In this document: one piece after another, positions 34,961 through 42,923 of the stretch | Numbering within the stretch: the stretch's first letter is position 1 | Layout of the letters: the number at the start of each line of letters is the position of its first letter | Assembly: GCA_019638495.1 (NCBI GenBank) | Contig: JAHBTQ010000005.1 | Location: 62,001-126,000 of the forward strand | Direction: 5' to 3' | From: Taibaiella sp. | GTDB lineage: Bacteria > Bacteroidota > Bacteroidia > Chitinophagales > Chitinophagaceae | Length of the DNA: 64,000 nucleotides | The notes under the pieces: model-generated | Told to the model about the DNA's origin: nothing | What the model saw: only the letters and a program-made list of their open reading frames with translations | The model's database searches: none | Made by a program: the position numbers and the translations under genes

Positions 34961-36672
34961 AGCCCTAATTGCTGTGCCACTCCTGCCGGCACATCCATAC
35001 CCAGTCGCCTCATCTCTGCAGTATGAGCACGCGCCTGCTCCGGCTGATGCATTTCCATGTACAGCAGGAGAAGGTTGTTATTGGCCATGGAGTTATACGG
35101 GTCTCTCTTAAGGAATGTCTGCAAATAGCGAATAGCGCCCGGAATGTCCTTCTTTTCCATAGCCACACGCGCCAGGTAAAAATCACAAAGAGTGTAGTTG
35201 GATATCTGTTTCTCCTTCAACAGGTATGGCTCAGAGGCAAGTACTGAGTCCTTTTTCTGCAATAGCTCGCCCATGTAGAAGTTGAGATATTTTTCATCGG
35301 GATTTAAAGCATATGCCTTCCTGAAAAGCGCTTCTGACTCACGCCCTTCCGACTTATCCAGGCGGGCTGCCAGCATCATGTTGGCATAGGCCGAATGGGG
35401 TGATGTCTCCACGGCTTGTGCCCAGAATGTACGCGGGTCACTAAAGTTTGACTGGTGTCTAATGTTAAGGATGGCGAAGACCACACACACACCCGCCACG
35501 ACGAGTGTAAGTGTCTTGTCGGTAATAGCACTGCGAAATGCAATTGTCTGCGGCAATATGAGTAGTATCCCTACAATAGGCAGATAGAGCCTGTGCTCAA
35601 AGACCTGCTGATTGAGCCGGGCAGGAACCAGCAGGGCAGGCGCCAGGAACAACAGGAAAACAAGGACGCCTGCAATGATCCGCTTTCCGTTATCAGACCA
35701 ACTGGGTTTTCCGGCAAGCGCCACCGCAATTAACAAAGCCAGCGCAGCAAGGCCGTAATAGGTGACAGTGTCTTCCTGAATCGGAAATACGCTTTGATTT
35801 ATGGGAAGCACGATCTTACCGAGGTATTGCAAAATCACCGGTAGCCGGTGCAGCATATCACTGAAAGCCGCTCCCGAGCCTATGCCGGAAGACTGAATGG
35901 TTGCCGCCGAACGAGCCGCGAACCATAGCAGGAAGCACAGTACCCACACCACATATTGTGGTAACATATTCTTGCTCTTCCACTGCACATCCTTATATAG
36001 CACCAGCAAGCAAAAAGCAGCCGGGGCAGCAAATACTGCGGTCTCTTTCGTAAAGAATGCCAAAGCCAGGAACAGCCCTGACAGGAGCAGATTGGCGAGC
36101 TTACCGGTGTCTGCATACTTTGCAGACTGAAGTAGAAAGCTGAATACAAAAATGGCAAGCATAGTATCGTTTCTACCCGGTATCCAGGATACCGCCTGCA
36201 CGAGCACAGGATGCACCGCAAAAAGGAGTGCCAGCAAAAAGCTATGCAATGGGCGTACTCCCAGAGCAGGCAGCAGCCTGAAAAGTAACAAAACTGAGGT
36301 CAGGTGCAGAAGTATGTTCACTGCATGATATCCGCCCGGTTCAATGCCACTCATGTGGTAGTTGAGGATCATGGCATCTGAGAAGAGAGGACGATAGTAG
36401 GGATCCCTGGCAGCATCAAAGAGCCCCCTGGTAAATGCTACAATAACATTGTGAAGGTCTTCATTGAAGCGTGCGAACTCTTTTACAAAAATGGTGTCGT
36501 CAAGCTCTGTGAACCCTAGCGAGAATGATGGGAAGTAAATTAGCAACACCACTGCTGCCAATATAAAAGCGGGATATCGTACCTGGAAGCCGGTGGCCGG
36601 TGCAGCAATCGTTGACTCGATCTTTCCCGAAGCCGGGGTGCTCTGATTCGGTTTGCTTTTGGGCTTACTCAC
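34957..36672 (-). CDS. TPR-containing multi-pass membrane protein (TMTC/PMT-like)
   Basis: A 571-residue protein. After about 28 charged residues there are 9-10 membrane helices (about 30-405) with WIPGRNDTMLAIF and FTKETAVFAAPAAF motifs, similar to the TMTC/PMT type glycosyltransferases. The HRLYLPIVG motif precedes the last helices. Residues from about 410 are tetratricopeptide repeats (ALFRKAYALNPDEKYLNFYMGELL, AIRYLQTFLKRDPYNSMANNNLLLLYMEM). The fold suggests a lipid-linked sugar O-mannosyltransferase, but activity is unproved. Confidence 0.8.
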   Translation of the reverse strand: MSKPKSKPNQSTPASGKIESTIAAPATGFQVRYPAFILAAVVLLIYFPSFSLGFTELDDTIFVKEFARFNEDLHNVIVAFTRGLFDAARDPYYRPLFSDAMILNYHMSGIEPGGYHAVNILLHLTSVLLLFRLLPALGVRPLHSFLLALLFAVHPVLVQAVSWIPGRNDTMLAIFVFSFLLQSAKYADTGKLANLLLSGLFLALAFFTKETAVFAAPAAFCLLVLYKDVQWKSKNMLPQYVVWVLCFLLWFAARSAATIQSSGIGSGAAFSDMLHRLPVILQYLGKIVLPINQSVFPIQEDTVTYYGLAALALLIAVALAGKPSWSDNGKRIIAGVLVFLLFLAPALLVPARLNQQVFEHRLYLPIVGILLILPQTIAFRSAITDKTLTLVVAGVCVVFAILNIRHQSNFSDPRTFWAQAVETSPHSAYANMMLAARLDKSEGRESEALFRKAYALNPDEKYLNFYMGELLQKKDSVLASEPYLLKEKQISNYTLCDFYLARVAMEKKDIPGAIRYLQTFLKRDPYNSMANNNLLLLYMEMHQPEQARAHTAEMRRLGMDVPAGVAQQLGL

Positions 36673-36738
36673 TGTGCTAATGCTATATCAACAAATGTAT
36701 TAAACGGCCGCCATTCGACCAATGGCACCCCAAAAAGA

Positions 36739-36766
36739 AGAGAGGCTCCCGGACAGGAACCTCTCT
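36739..36766 (-). terminator. Terminator of Ig-repeat cargo gene
   Basis: An inverted repeat AGAGAGGCTCC/GGAACCTCTCT with one G-U type pair and a CGGACA loop. On the minus strand it is followed by a T-rich run, and lies 21 bases after the stop at 36788. Confidence 0.8.
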
Positions 36767-36787
36767 CTATACTTCAACTCAAAATTT

Positions 36788-38884
36788 CTAGTTGTTGATG
36801 GTAACACGCGCAGTCTGTTTCTCGCCATTTGCCATGGTTGCAGTAACCATGTAAACACCTGCAGGCTCGTTGAGCTCAAACTCAGTTTTGCTGTTTGTGT
36901 TAGCAGAGAACGACTTCACTACACGACCAGCGATGTCTGTAACAATCACATTCACCTTTTCGCCCGCTGCACCTGTCATTGAGAAAATAAGCGCACCCTG
37001 AGATGGATTTGGATAAAGGCTCATACCATAGTTAGATGAAACCGTACCTACACCCACTTCGTTGCCAGGCAGATGAACGGTAAATGTGTTGCTGGTGCTG
37101 CCGCAAGTATTCGTTGCTGTGTAAGTGAATGTAGAAGTTCCTGTATCCATTACCACGAACGCTGCTACTGACTTGATCTTAAGTGCTTCAGTAACTGAGT
37201 ATGTAGCGGTGATTACCGTCATTCCGGGATTGCTTGCGCTCCAAGCACCACCAGCAGGGAAGCCTTTCACCTCATATGCACCGGCAAGGAAAACTGCGCC
37301 AGGACCTGAAATTTCAACTACAGGAGGCTGATTTACGAAAATTGGCTTCTTAATAGTAGACTTACCAAATGCTGAGGTAACAGTATACCAAACTGTATCG
37401 CGACCGTAGTTCAGGCCATTAACGAGTGTAGTAGTATCCGTAGCGGGCGAAGTAGGTCCTACAGTCGCGATGGTATCGATCCTGCTTATCCATGTACCAC
37501 CGGCAACAGAAGCACGGAGCGTAATAGAAGCACCTGCACATACTGAATCGGGGCCAGAGATAGTACCTGCACTTGGCAATGGACCAACATTCATTGGCGT
37601 AGTAGCCCAGCTGAATCCGCAGCTATTTGTAACAGAGTAAGTGATGGTAGTAACACCCGTATCGATACCCTTAACCAAGCCTGAAGAAGCACCACCTATC
37701 AGTTTTGCAATTGTGGTATCAGCAGATGTCCATGTACCACCAGGAGTAGTGTTTGTGAGCATCAGCGTAGAGTCTATACCAACGCTGTCATTACCGCCGA
37801 TCGCAGCAGCAACTACTTCTACCATCACTGTATCAGCAGCGAAAATAGAACCGCAGCTATTTGACTTGTAGTAAGAGATAATAGAAGTACCCTGGCCAAC
37901 ACCGGTAACAAAACCTGTAGAGCTAACTACAGCAACTGAAGTATTACCACTGATCCAAACACCGTCTGATGTAGAAGACGAGAAGCTCATCCATGAACCA
38001 GAGCAGAATGTAGGAGGCTCCATGCTAGGAGTAATAGTACCTGCTGCAGGCAGTACTTCCACAGTTACTGCACGGGAAGACGTAACCGTATTACAAGCGT
38101 TGGTGAACGTATATGTGATTACGTCAGTACCTGCTGAAAGACCGGTGATGTGACCAGTAGAAGCCGGTGATGTATTACCTGTAGCAGACGTCCATGTACC
38201 TGTACCAATTGTATTTAGGTTCGCAAGCGTGATTACGCCACCAACGCACACGTGGTTTGGACCTGTAACCGGATATGTGATAGCAACCGTATCTACACGA
38301 GATGTTACTTTCGACACGGAAGTTCCGCAAGTATTCATCAGCGTATATTTAATAGTATCTACACCGAAAGCGCGTCCTTCAAGCATTCCTGAAGGATCTA
38401 CTGTATCAATTGCATGATCTACGTTGCTCCATGCACCACCAGGCACAGAGCTGGAAAGTGCGATAGAAGAACCTACACAAACTGGTGTCATGCCGCTGAT
38501 GTTGCCTGCAAAGGCAGTATCTACCGTAAGCATAGCCCAATCAGACGTATCGGAACCGCCGGTATTGAAGACGATGGCACGATACCAATAGCCGCTAACC
38601 ATGGTGTTAGCAGGGATAATCCTGAGTGTATTTGTGGTTGCATTAGCGTAAACGCCACCGTTCATTACTGTGTCCCACGTCATACCACCATCATCAGACC
38701 AGTTCCACTGGTAGGTGAACGGTGGAGTGCCGGTAGCTGTAACACTGAACCACGCAGTATCTGCAACACAGGTAGTATCATTGACAGGGTTAGTCACAAC
38801 CGGCTGCGCTTTGGCGACAATCGCCAGGAAGCTAAAGCAAAACGCCAGTAGACTTGATAAGTAAACACTTTTCTTCATGTTCAT
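36788..38884 (-). CDS. Large T9SS cargo protein with repeated Ig-like domains
   Basis: A 698-residue exported protein. The signal peptide is residues 1-26 (ending VAKAQ). The body holds about six beta-sandwich repeats of 75-90 residues, each with a GTWTS/GGTWIS or GAWS core, a VTG/LTG-like turn and TITYSVTNSCG, like Ig-like adhesin domains. The C-terminal region, from about 620, is a T9SS sorting domain: GMSLYPNPSQGALIFSM, VTDIAGRVVKSF and a final PAGVYMVTATM...ARVTINN. It should be displayed on the cell surface through PorU/PorV. Adhesion or glycan binding are plausible roles; the partner is unknown. DNA repeats within it reflect the protein repeats. Confidence 0.85.
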   Translation of the reverse strand: MNMKKSVYLSSLLAFCFSFLAIVAKAQPVVTNPVNDTTCVADTAWFSVTATGTPPFTYQWNWSDDGGMTWDTVMNGGVYANATTNTLRIIPANTMVSGYWYRAIVFNTGGSDTSDWAMLTVDTAFAGNISGMTPVCVGSSIALSSSVPGGAWSNVDHAIDTVDPSGMLEGRAFGVDTIKYTLMNTCGTSVSKVTSRVDTVAITYPVTGPNHVCVGGVITLANLNTIGTGTWTSATGNTSPASTGHITGLSAGTDVITYTFTNACNTVTSSRAVTVEVLPAAGTITPSMEPPTFCSGSWMSFSSSTSDGVWISGNTSVAVVSSTGFVTGVGQGTSIISYYKSNSCGSIFAADTVMVEVVAAAIGGNDSVGIDSTLMLTNTTPGGTWTSADTTIAKLIGGASSGLVKGIDTGVTTITYSVTNSCGFSWATTPMNVGPLPSAGTISGPDSVCAGASITLRASVAGGTWISRIDTIATVGPTSPATDTTTLVNGLNYGRDTVWYTVTSAFGKSTIKKPIFVNQPPVVEISGPGAVFLAGAYEVKGFPAGGAWSASNPGMTVITATYSVTEALKIKSVAAFVVMDTGTSTFTYTATNTCGSTSNTFTVHLPGNEVGVGTVSSNYGMSLYPNPSQGALIFSMTGAAGEKVNVIVTDIAGRVVKSFSANTNSKTEFELNEPAGVYMVTATMANGEKQTARVTINN

Positions 38885-39292
38885 TTTTTTACGGTGCTTG
38901 TATTATAAAATCGTTACTATTTGTATAAAAACAAAAGAATTAGCAAAGTTTTAAGCAGGCAAATTTAATTCAATTCGTCACAAATTTTACATAGGATGAA
39001 AAAAGTCGCTCATATAGTTTACACAACTATGCGAAAATCATGCCAATCTTAATGTAAGACGTAATTTTCTGGTATTGTCTTGGGAAATTGTCACCTATTT
39101 TCTAACCCTATTTGTTCCTGCGTAAAGCTCGTAATTGTTACAGTATACATTGACGTCTGTGGTTAGTGACTTGTGAGACCGGGTAAAAAAGACAGAAAAC
39201 CAAGAAGAATGTGACAAAAGGATATTGGCGGCGGCCACAAAACAACATAACAAATTAGAAATCACATTATTGTACATTATTTCGGCCTAAAT

Positions 39293-39424
39293 CTGCTTCC
39301 GACCTGCTTCCGACCTGCTTCCGACCTGCTTCCGACCTGCTTCCGACCTGCTTCCGACCTGCTTCCGACCTGCTTCCGACCTGCTTCCGACCTGCTTCCG
39401 ACCTGCTTCCGACCTGCTTCCGCC
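39293..39424. repeat. 11-bp tandem repeat, about 12 copies
   Basis: CTGCTTCCGAC is repeated head to tail about 12 times with no interruption and almost no change. The period is close to one turn of B-DNA. As 11 is not a multiple of 3, any translation gives an 11-residue peptide repeat, so it does not behave like a coding sequence. Confidence 0.95.
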
Positions 39425-39551
39425 TTCGCCTATCGGCTACGGCGGACACGTCCGATTCTGCAACTTATCGTCCTTCGCCTATCGGCTACGGCGGACACGT
39501 CCGGTTCTGCAACTTATCATCCTTCGCCTATCGGCTACGGCGGACACGTCC
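39423..39551. repeat. 49-bp tandem repeat, 2.6 copies
   Basis: Units start at 39423, 39472 and 39521. Each begins CCTTCGCCTATCGGCTACGG and continues CGGACACGTCC; the first two differ by two bases in their second half and the third is cut after 31 bases. Internally it has a CGCC...GGCG inverted repeat. Confidence 0.9.
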
Positions 39552-39869
39552 CACTTTCCTCGGTTCTTTTTGTCTGAATCAGAATAGTCAGGATTTAAGA
39601 ATTGACAGAATCAGCCGTGAGCCTTGAAAGTGCATGAGTCGTGTCTGTTTGGGGGAGGGCACAATATTGTGTAGATAATCGTGTTCCCGCTTAAAGGCCG
39701 GTCAGGTATATTATACCTAAAATTCGTTTTGCGGTTTTTTTGAAATATTCGCCGGCTGAAATGCAGTACTGTATTGATTATGCTCTTTGTTTTTCATGTA
39801 TATCAGGGTATTTTTAGGTATATTCCGGTATATTTTTCAGGTGTTTGGGTAGAATTCCAGAAGTAGATT

Positions 39870-39912
39870 AACCGCGAAGCACGCAAAGGACCGCAAAGAC
39901 TTCGCTAAGCCT
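39870..39912. repeat. CGCAAAG minisatellite fragment
   Basis: ACCGCGAAGC, ACGCAAAGG, ACCGCAAAGA and CTTCGCTAAG follow each other at about 10-base steps. It looks like a degenerate copy of the CGCAAAG-type repeats seen in many bacterial genomes. Confidence 0.5.
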
Positions 39913-40068
39913 ACCTTTATTTTATGCTACAAAGCTAGTACGGTTATTTGGAGTGAGGAAAAAATGGACGTGGAAGATATCAACAATTTGAAGCGGAGTA
40001 ACGCTAAAGCCTAATATGCTGTAGTAAAAGAGAATTGTTGTGACATGGCGCGCGCATCCGGCAGTTAT

Positions 40069-41031
40069 TTAATGTCTTCGTGGCGACTCAATCTGTCTTA
40101 ATGTGTCAACTGATGGAAAGTAGTTGACCGTTACTTGCCCAATAGTATGGTTAGGCGAGATGTTCGAATACATGAATACCACGGGGTCTTTAAACTCCCT
40201 TTTTATGTCTATGGTTGGTGCAAACCCCCAGGTTAGGATTGGGTGCAAAACATGACGGGAAGAAACTTGCCTCTGGCTTACTGAGCTAACATAATAAAAA
40301 TAGCTGTCTGTATCGAATACAAGGGCATCATAAGAAGAAAGTCGTTCGAACCTCCATGTGTTGTTGAGAGAGAGAATGGGAGAATCGGGCAGGCAGCTTT
40401 CGTTCGTATAGACGTGAAATTTGTTGTCCTGGAAATAAGTTGAAACGGAAACGGGATTTTCTGGCAACTCTCTCCTGTACACCTCGGTGGCTAGCACGTT
40501 TTTTACTACTTGTGATGGTTCTGCACCTGCAAGACTTCTCAGGAATCCTGTGTCAATGCTATTACTCGAAAATTGAGAGTAGCCATATTGACATTCTACT
40601 ACCTGTTGGCCTTTTGCAATTGGACCGGTGTTTTTTAGCCCATATTCGAGCACGTTCAGAAGAGCACGCATGTCAAACCGCGCATATACCGCATAAATCG
40701 AAAGGGCTTTCTTATTGCCTCGCCTGCTTGTGGTCTGGCCATACCTCGTAATGGTACCGTTATCGAATGCCAGCAAATAAACATTGGCGCAATTGTTTTC
40801 GCATGCGTAGGTAAGGTCTATGTAAATGGGCGCTGAGTATTCGTATAAATCGCACAAGCGCGAGGCGAGGATGCCCGCTATGCGCAACGGGTCTTCCGGC
40901 TTATTCCTTTCTCCCACTATCGTTCGTACATACACATTACCAAACTTCCTTGTTAATATCCGATTTTGGATGGCGCTCACAGTGACATGCAGAGAAAGAG
41001 CGAGCAGTATCAGAAAGAGCGTTCTTATCAT
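40069..41031 (-). CDS. Secreted protein of unknown function
   Basis: A 320-residue exported protein with a signal peptide (MIRTLFLILLALSLHVTVSA). The mature part has an Arg/Lys-rich beginning (NRILTRKFGNVYVRTIVGERNKPEDPLRIAG), then a mixed alpha/beta part with the cysteines YACENNCANVYLLAF, which may form a disulfide. I do not recognise the family. Its promoter (TAAATTTG at 41059-41052) is close to the ATG. It lies between repeat-rich gaps on both sides, which may point to an accessory region. Confidence 0.65.
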   Translation of the reverse strand: MIRTLFLILLALSLHVTVSAIQNRILTRKFGNVYVRTIVGERNKPEDPLRIAGILASRLCDLYEYSAPIYIDLTYACENNCANVYLLAFDNGTITRYGQTTSRRGNKKALSIYAVYARFDMRALLNVLEYGLKNTGPIAKGQQVVECQYGYSQFSSNSIDTGFLRSLAGAEPSQVVKNVLATEVYRRELPENPVSVSTYFQDNKFHVYTNESCLPDSPILSLNNTWRFERLSSYDALVFDTDSYFYYVSSVSQRQVSSRHVLHPILTWGFAPTIDIKREFKDPVVFMYSNISPNHTIGQVTVNYFPSVDTLRQIESPRRH

Positions 41032-41051
41032 GTTTTATTTATGGGTATGTA

Positions 41052-41059
41052 CAAATTTA
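41052..41059 (-). promoter_or_regulatory. -7 promoter element of unknown secreted protein
   Basis: TAAATTTG on the minus strand, exact consensus, 20 bases before the ATG at 41031. Confidence 0.55.
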
Positions 41060-41119
41060 CTGCTATGGTGCTAATTTCAGGCTTCACACCGCTGGGGAGG
41101 TTTGATGGTGAGGTCGAAT

Positions 41120-41218
41120 GAGCGCTGTGTCGACCACCTGACCATTGAAAAATCTGCGCTTTTCAATGGTCTGTCCTCCTTCGCAGGAGGACAGCCGGCC
41201 TTGATTTAGCTTTATGGC
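41120..41218 (+). repeat. Dispersed multi-hairpin element, copy A
   Basis: Starts with GAGCGC, then TCGACCACCTG. It then holds a perfect 11-bp stem (ACCATTGAAAA 41141-41151 with TTTTCAATGGT 41160-41170) and directly after it a perfect 10-bp stem (CTGTCCTCCT 41171-41180 with AGGAGGACAG 41185-41194). The end has TTGATTT..CTTTA, shared with copy B. The two stems do not look like a terminator, as no T-run follows. Confidence 0.8.
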
Positions 41219-41399
41219 TAGCCTCTGCTTGGGATAGGCCCTTTGTTTGGGTGGTGAAACTTAGTATCCTCTCGCCCTGACATGCTATTGAGAGCTTAAC
41301 ATGCCTTGATTGAGCTTCTTGCATAGGCTTGGGAGACCTCTCCCTGTCGGTCGAGGTGACGAATAGCTATGGGGCAGGAGCGCCTGCTGACGCGGGATA
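41219..41399. other. Intergenic stretch downstream of mnmA
   Basis: No gene is seen here. Part of a longer gap (41032-41399) whose left half holds copy A of the hairpin element. The right half has short repeats of CTTGG/GCCTTGATT type, but no RNA gene fold. Confidence 0.4.
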
Positions 41400-42491
41400 T
41401 TAGCGCGTTATAATTCCTCCCGCTATCACATCATCACCTTCGTAGAAGACGGCTGACTGGCCGGGAGCGATGCTATTTACCGCATGATGGAAGCTGACAT
41501 GAACACTATCGGCTCCTGTGGGCTCCAGTGTGGCCTGCGTACCGGGGTCGCGGTAGCGAATGCGAGCCACAGCCTCCATGCCGGGAGTGATGCTGTCGTA
41601 CTTCACCATGTTAAGGCCATGTACCCTCATTTCGCTTTTCTGCAGCTCTTCTATCTCGCCGAGCACAACCGTGTTGGTTTCCGGAATGATGTTCGTTACG
41701 AACATGGGTCTGCCGAGGGCTACTTCCAGCCCCTTGCGCTGGCCAATGGTATAAAAAGGGTATCCGCTGTGCTTGCCTACTACTTTGCCATCGGCCAGGA
41801 TGAAGTCGCCACCGGCTACCCTATCCTCCAGACCGTCTACATTACGCTTCAGAAATCCGCGATAGTCATTATCCGGCACAAAGCATATTTCATAACTCTC
41901 TGCCTTCTTCGACAGTTCCTGGTAACCCATATCAAATGCAAGCTGGCGCACTTCTGTCTTCAGCATATCTCCGAGCGGATAAATGCTGCGGGAAAGGCAG
42001 TCCTGTCCCAGGCCCCATAGGACATAACTTTGGTCTTTGGTAAGGTCGCGCGCCTTGGATAGCACAAATCGACTATTCTCCTCGCGAACCTTCACATAAT
42101 GACCCGTTGCGATAAAATCACATCCCAGTGCGTTGGCACGCTTCAGCAGCGCTGCCCATTTAATATGTGTATTGCACAGCACGCACGGGTTTGGTGTGCG
42201 GCCGGCGATGTACTCGTCAATGAAATTATTAACCACATAGTCGCCAAATTCCTCCCGGATATCCAGCACATAGTGGGGGAAGCCATGCTCCACAGCCGCA
42301 GCACGGGCATCATTAAACGAATCGAGGTTGCAGCAGCCGGTTTCCTTCTTTCCGCCGCCTGATGATGCATAGTCCCACGTCTTCATGGTAACTCCTACCA
42401 CTTCATAGCCCTGGTGGTGCAGCATAAGGGCAGAAACGGTACTGTCAATACCGCCGCTCATAGCTACCAGGACCTTTCCCATCTTACTCAT
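41400..42491 (-). CDS. mnmA: tRNA-specific 2-thiouridylase MnmA
   Basis: A 363-residue tRNA thiolase that makes 2-thiouridine at wobble position 34. It has the PP-loop AMSGGIDSTVSALML near the start, ARTPNPCVLCN-like (RTPNPCVLCNTHIKW) with the first catalytic Cys, ESYEICFVPDNDYRGFL with the second, and HSGYPFYTIGQRKGL. Start set at the ATG at 42491 (MSKMGKV). An in-frame TTG at 42500 sits inside the -7 box. The next ATG at 42482 is an alternative. Confidence 0.94.
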   Translation of the reverse strand: MSKMGKVLVAMSGGIDSTVSALMLHHQGYEVVGVTMKTWDYASSGGGKKETGCCNLDSFNDARAAAVEHGFPHYVLDIREEFGDYVVNNFIDEYIAGRTPNPCVLCNTHIKWAALLKRANALGCDFIATGHYVKVREENSRFVLSKARDLTKDQSYVLWGLGQDCLSRSIYPLGDMLKTEVRQLAFDMGYQELSKKAESYEICFVPDNDYRGFLKRNVDGLEDRVAGGDFILADGKVVGKHSGYPFYTIGQRKGLEVALGRPMFVTNIIPETNTVVLGEIEELQKSEMRVHGLNMVKYDSITPGMEAVARIRYRDPGTQATLEPTGADSVHVSFHHAVNSIAPGQSAVFYEGDDVIAGGIITR

Positions 42492-42497
42492 AGCCTG

Positions 42498-42505
42498 CAA
42501 AGGTA
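42498..42505 (-). promoter_or_regulatory. -7 promoter element of mnmA
   Basis: TACCTTTG on the minus strand, exact consensus, about 7 bases before the ATG at 42491. The transcript would be leaderless or nearly so, and the TTG at 42500 is excluded. Confidence 0.65.
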
Positions 42506-42570
42506 CGCTTTCGCGGAATTAGGAATTTGGGATTAGGAATTGGGATTGTCTATCGGCGGATTGCTTCTCA

Positions 42571-42725
42571 GGAGCAGTAAGCAGGGGCAGGAGGCAGGGA
42601 GCCTTTCTAGGGGCAGATCGCAGGGGCAGGAAGCAGGGAGCGTTTTTTTAAGGGGCAGATTACAGGGGCAGGAGGCAGAGCGCGTTTTTTAAGGGGCAGA
42701 TTACAGGGGCAGGAGGCAGAGCGCG
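42571..42725 (+). repeat. About 40-bp tandem repeat, four units
   Basis: Four units begin at 42571, 42610, 42652 and 42693. Each contains GGGGCAG(A/T), then CAGGGGCAGGA(A/G)GCAG, and ends in a T-run with AGCG. Steps are 39, 42 and 41 bases; the last two units are nearly the same. The array runs directly into copy B of the hairpin element. It gives rise to an open frame on the minus strand that is not a gene. Confidence 0.85.
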
Positions 42726-42830
42726 CATCGACCACCTGTTTTTCAAAAAGACTTCGCTTTTGGAAAACCGGTCCTCCTTGGCAGGAGGACAGCGTAACCT
42801 GATTTGACTTTAATACCGCGCTCAACCCGT
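42719..42830 (+). repeat. Dispersed multi-hairpin element, copy B
   Basis: GAGCGCGCATCGACCACCTG, then a stem GTTTTTCAAAAAG with CTTTTGGAAAAC (near-perfect, with small mismatches), then a perfect 8-bp stem GTCCTCCT (42771-42778) with AGGAGGAC (42783-42790), then CCTGATTTGACTTTAATACC. The order, spacing and ends match copy A although the first-stem bases differ, with matching changes on both arms. It lies just upstream of the aroB promoter. Confidence 0.8.
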
Positions 42831-42909
42831 CCTGGGCTCTATGATCTACTTGCACCTAATCCTTTCAATTGTTGGCATTTTGTTTTGAGCAACCGTGCTA
42901 TTCTATTAC

Positions 42910-42917
42910 TACATTTG
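42910..42917 (+). promoter_or_regulatory. -7 promoter element of aroB
   Basis: TACATTTG, exact consensus, with TTTTG at 42883-42887 at a 22-base distance as a possible -33 box. The aroB ATG at 42924 is at the predicted transcript start. Confidence 0.65.
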
Positions 42918-42923
42918 ACGGGA

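Larger units (their letters stand above)
38885..40068. other. Gene-free repeat-rich stretch
   Basis: About 1.2 kb without a believable gene. In order it holds AT-rich sequence upstream of the Ig-repeat cargo gene (38885-39290) and a 12-copy 11-bp array (39293-39424). Then comes a 49-bp tandem (39423-39551), a GT-rich part with a 7-bp palindrome AGGTATA-T-TATACCT (39704-39718) and related GGTATATT words (39807-39835), and a CGCAAAG minisatellite fragment (39870-39912). The one long frame here, across the 11-bp array, is an artefact. Confidence 0.7.

Noticed and set aside
36788-38884. DNA repeats inside the T9SS Ig-repeat gene as a mobile or satellite repeat
   Set aside because: They are explained by the repeated beta-sandwich domains of the protein and are diverged at DNA level.
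39267-39449. Open frame encoding an 11-residue peptide repeat (GSRSEAGRKQV type) on the minus strand
   Set aside because: It is the direct translation of the 11-bp satellite; with that period all frames without a stop in one unit stay open, so it is no evidence for a protein. No promoter box or signal is linked to it.
39293-39551. Possible CRISPR array
   Set aside because: Units follow each other without spacers, are 11 or 49 bases long, and no cas gene is in the window.
42607-42855. Open frame on the minus strand across the 40-bp tandem array
   Set aside because: It only reflects the repeat; it runs over hairpin copy B and the aroB promoter region.
42804-42923. N-terminal extension of AroB by 40 residues
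   Set aside because: The extension lies in the hairpin element and promoter; the family begins at 42924.
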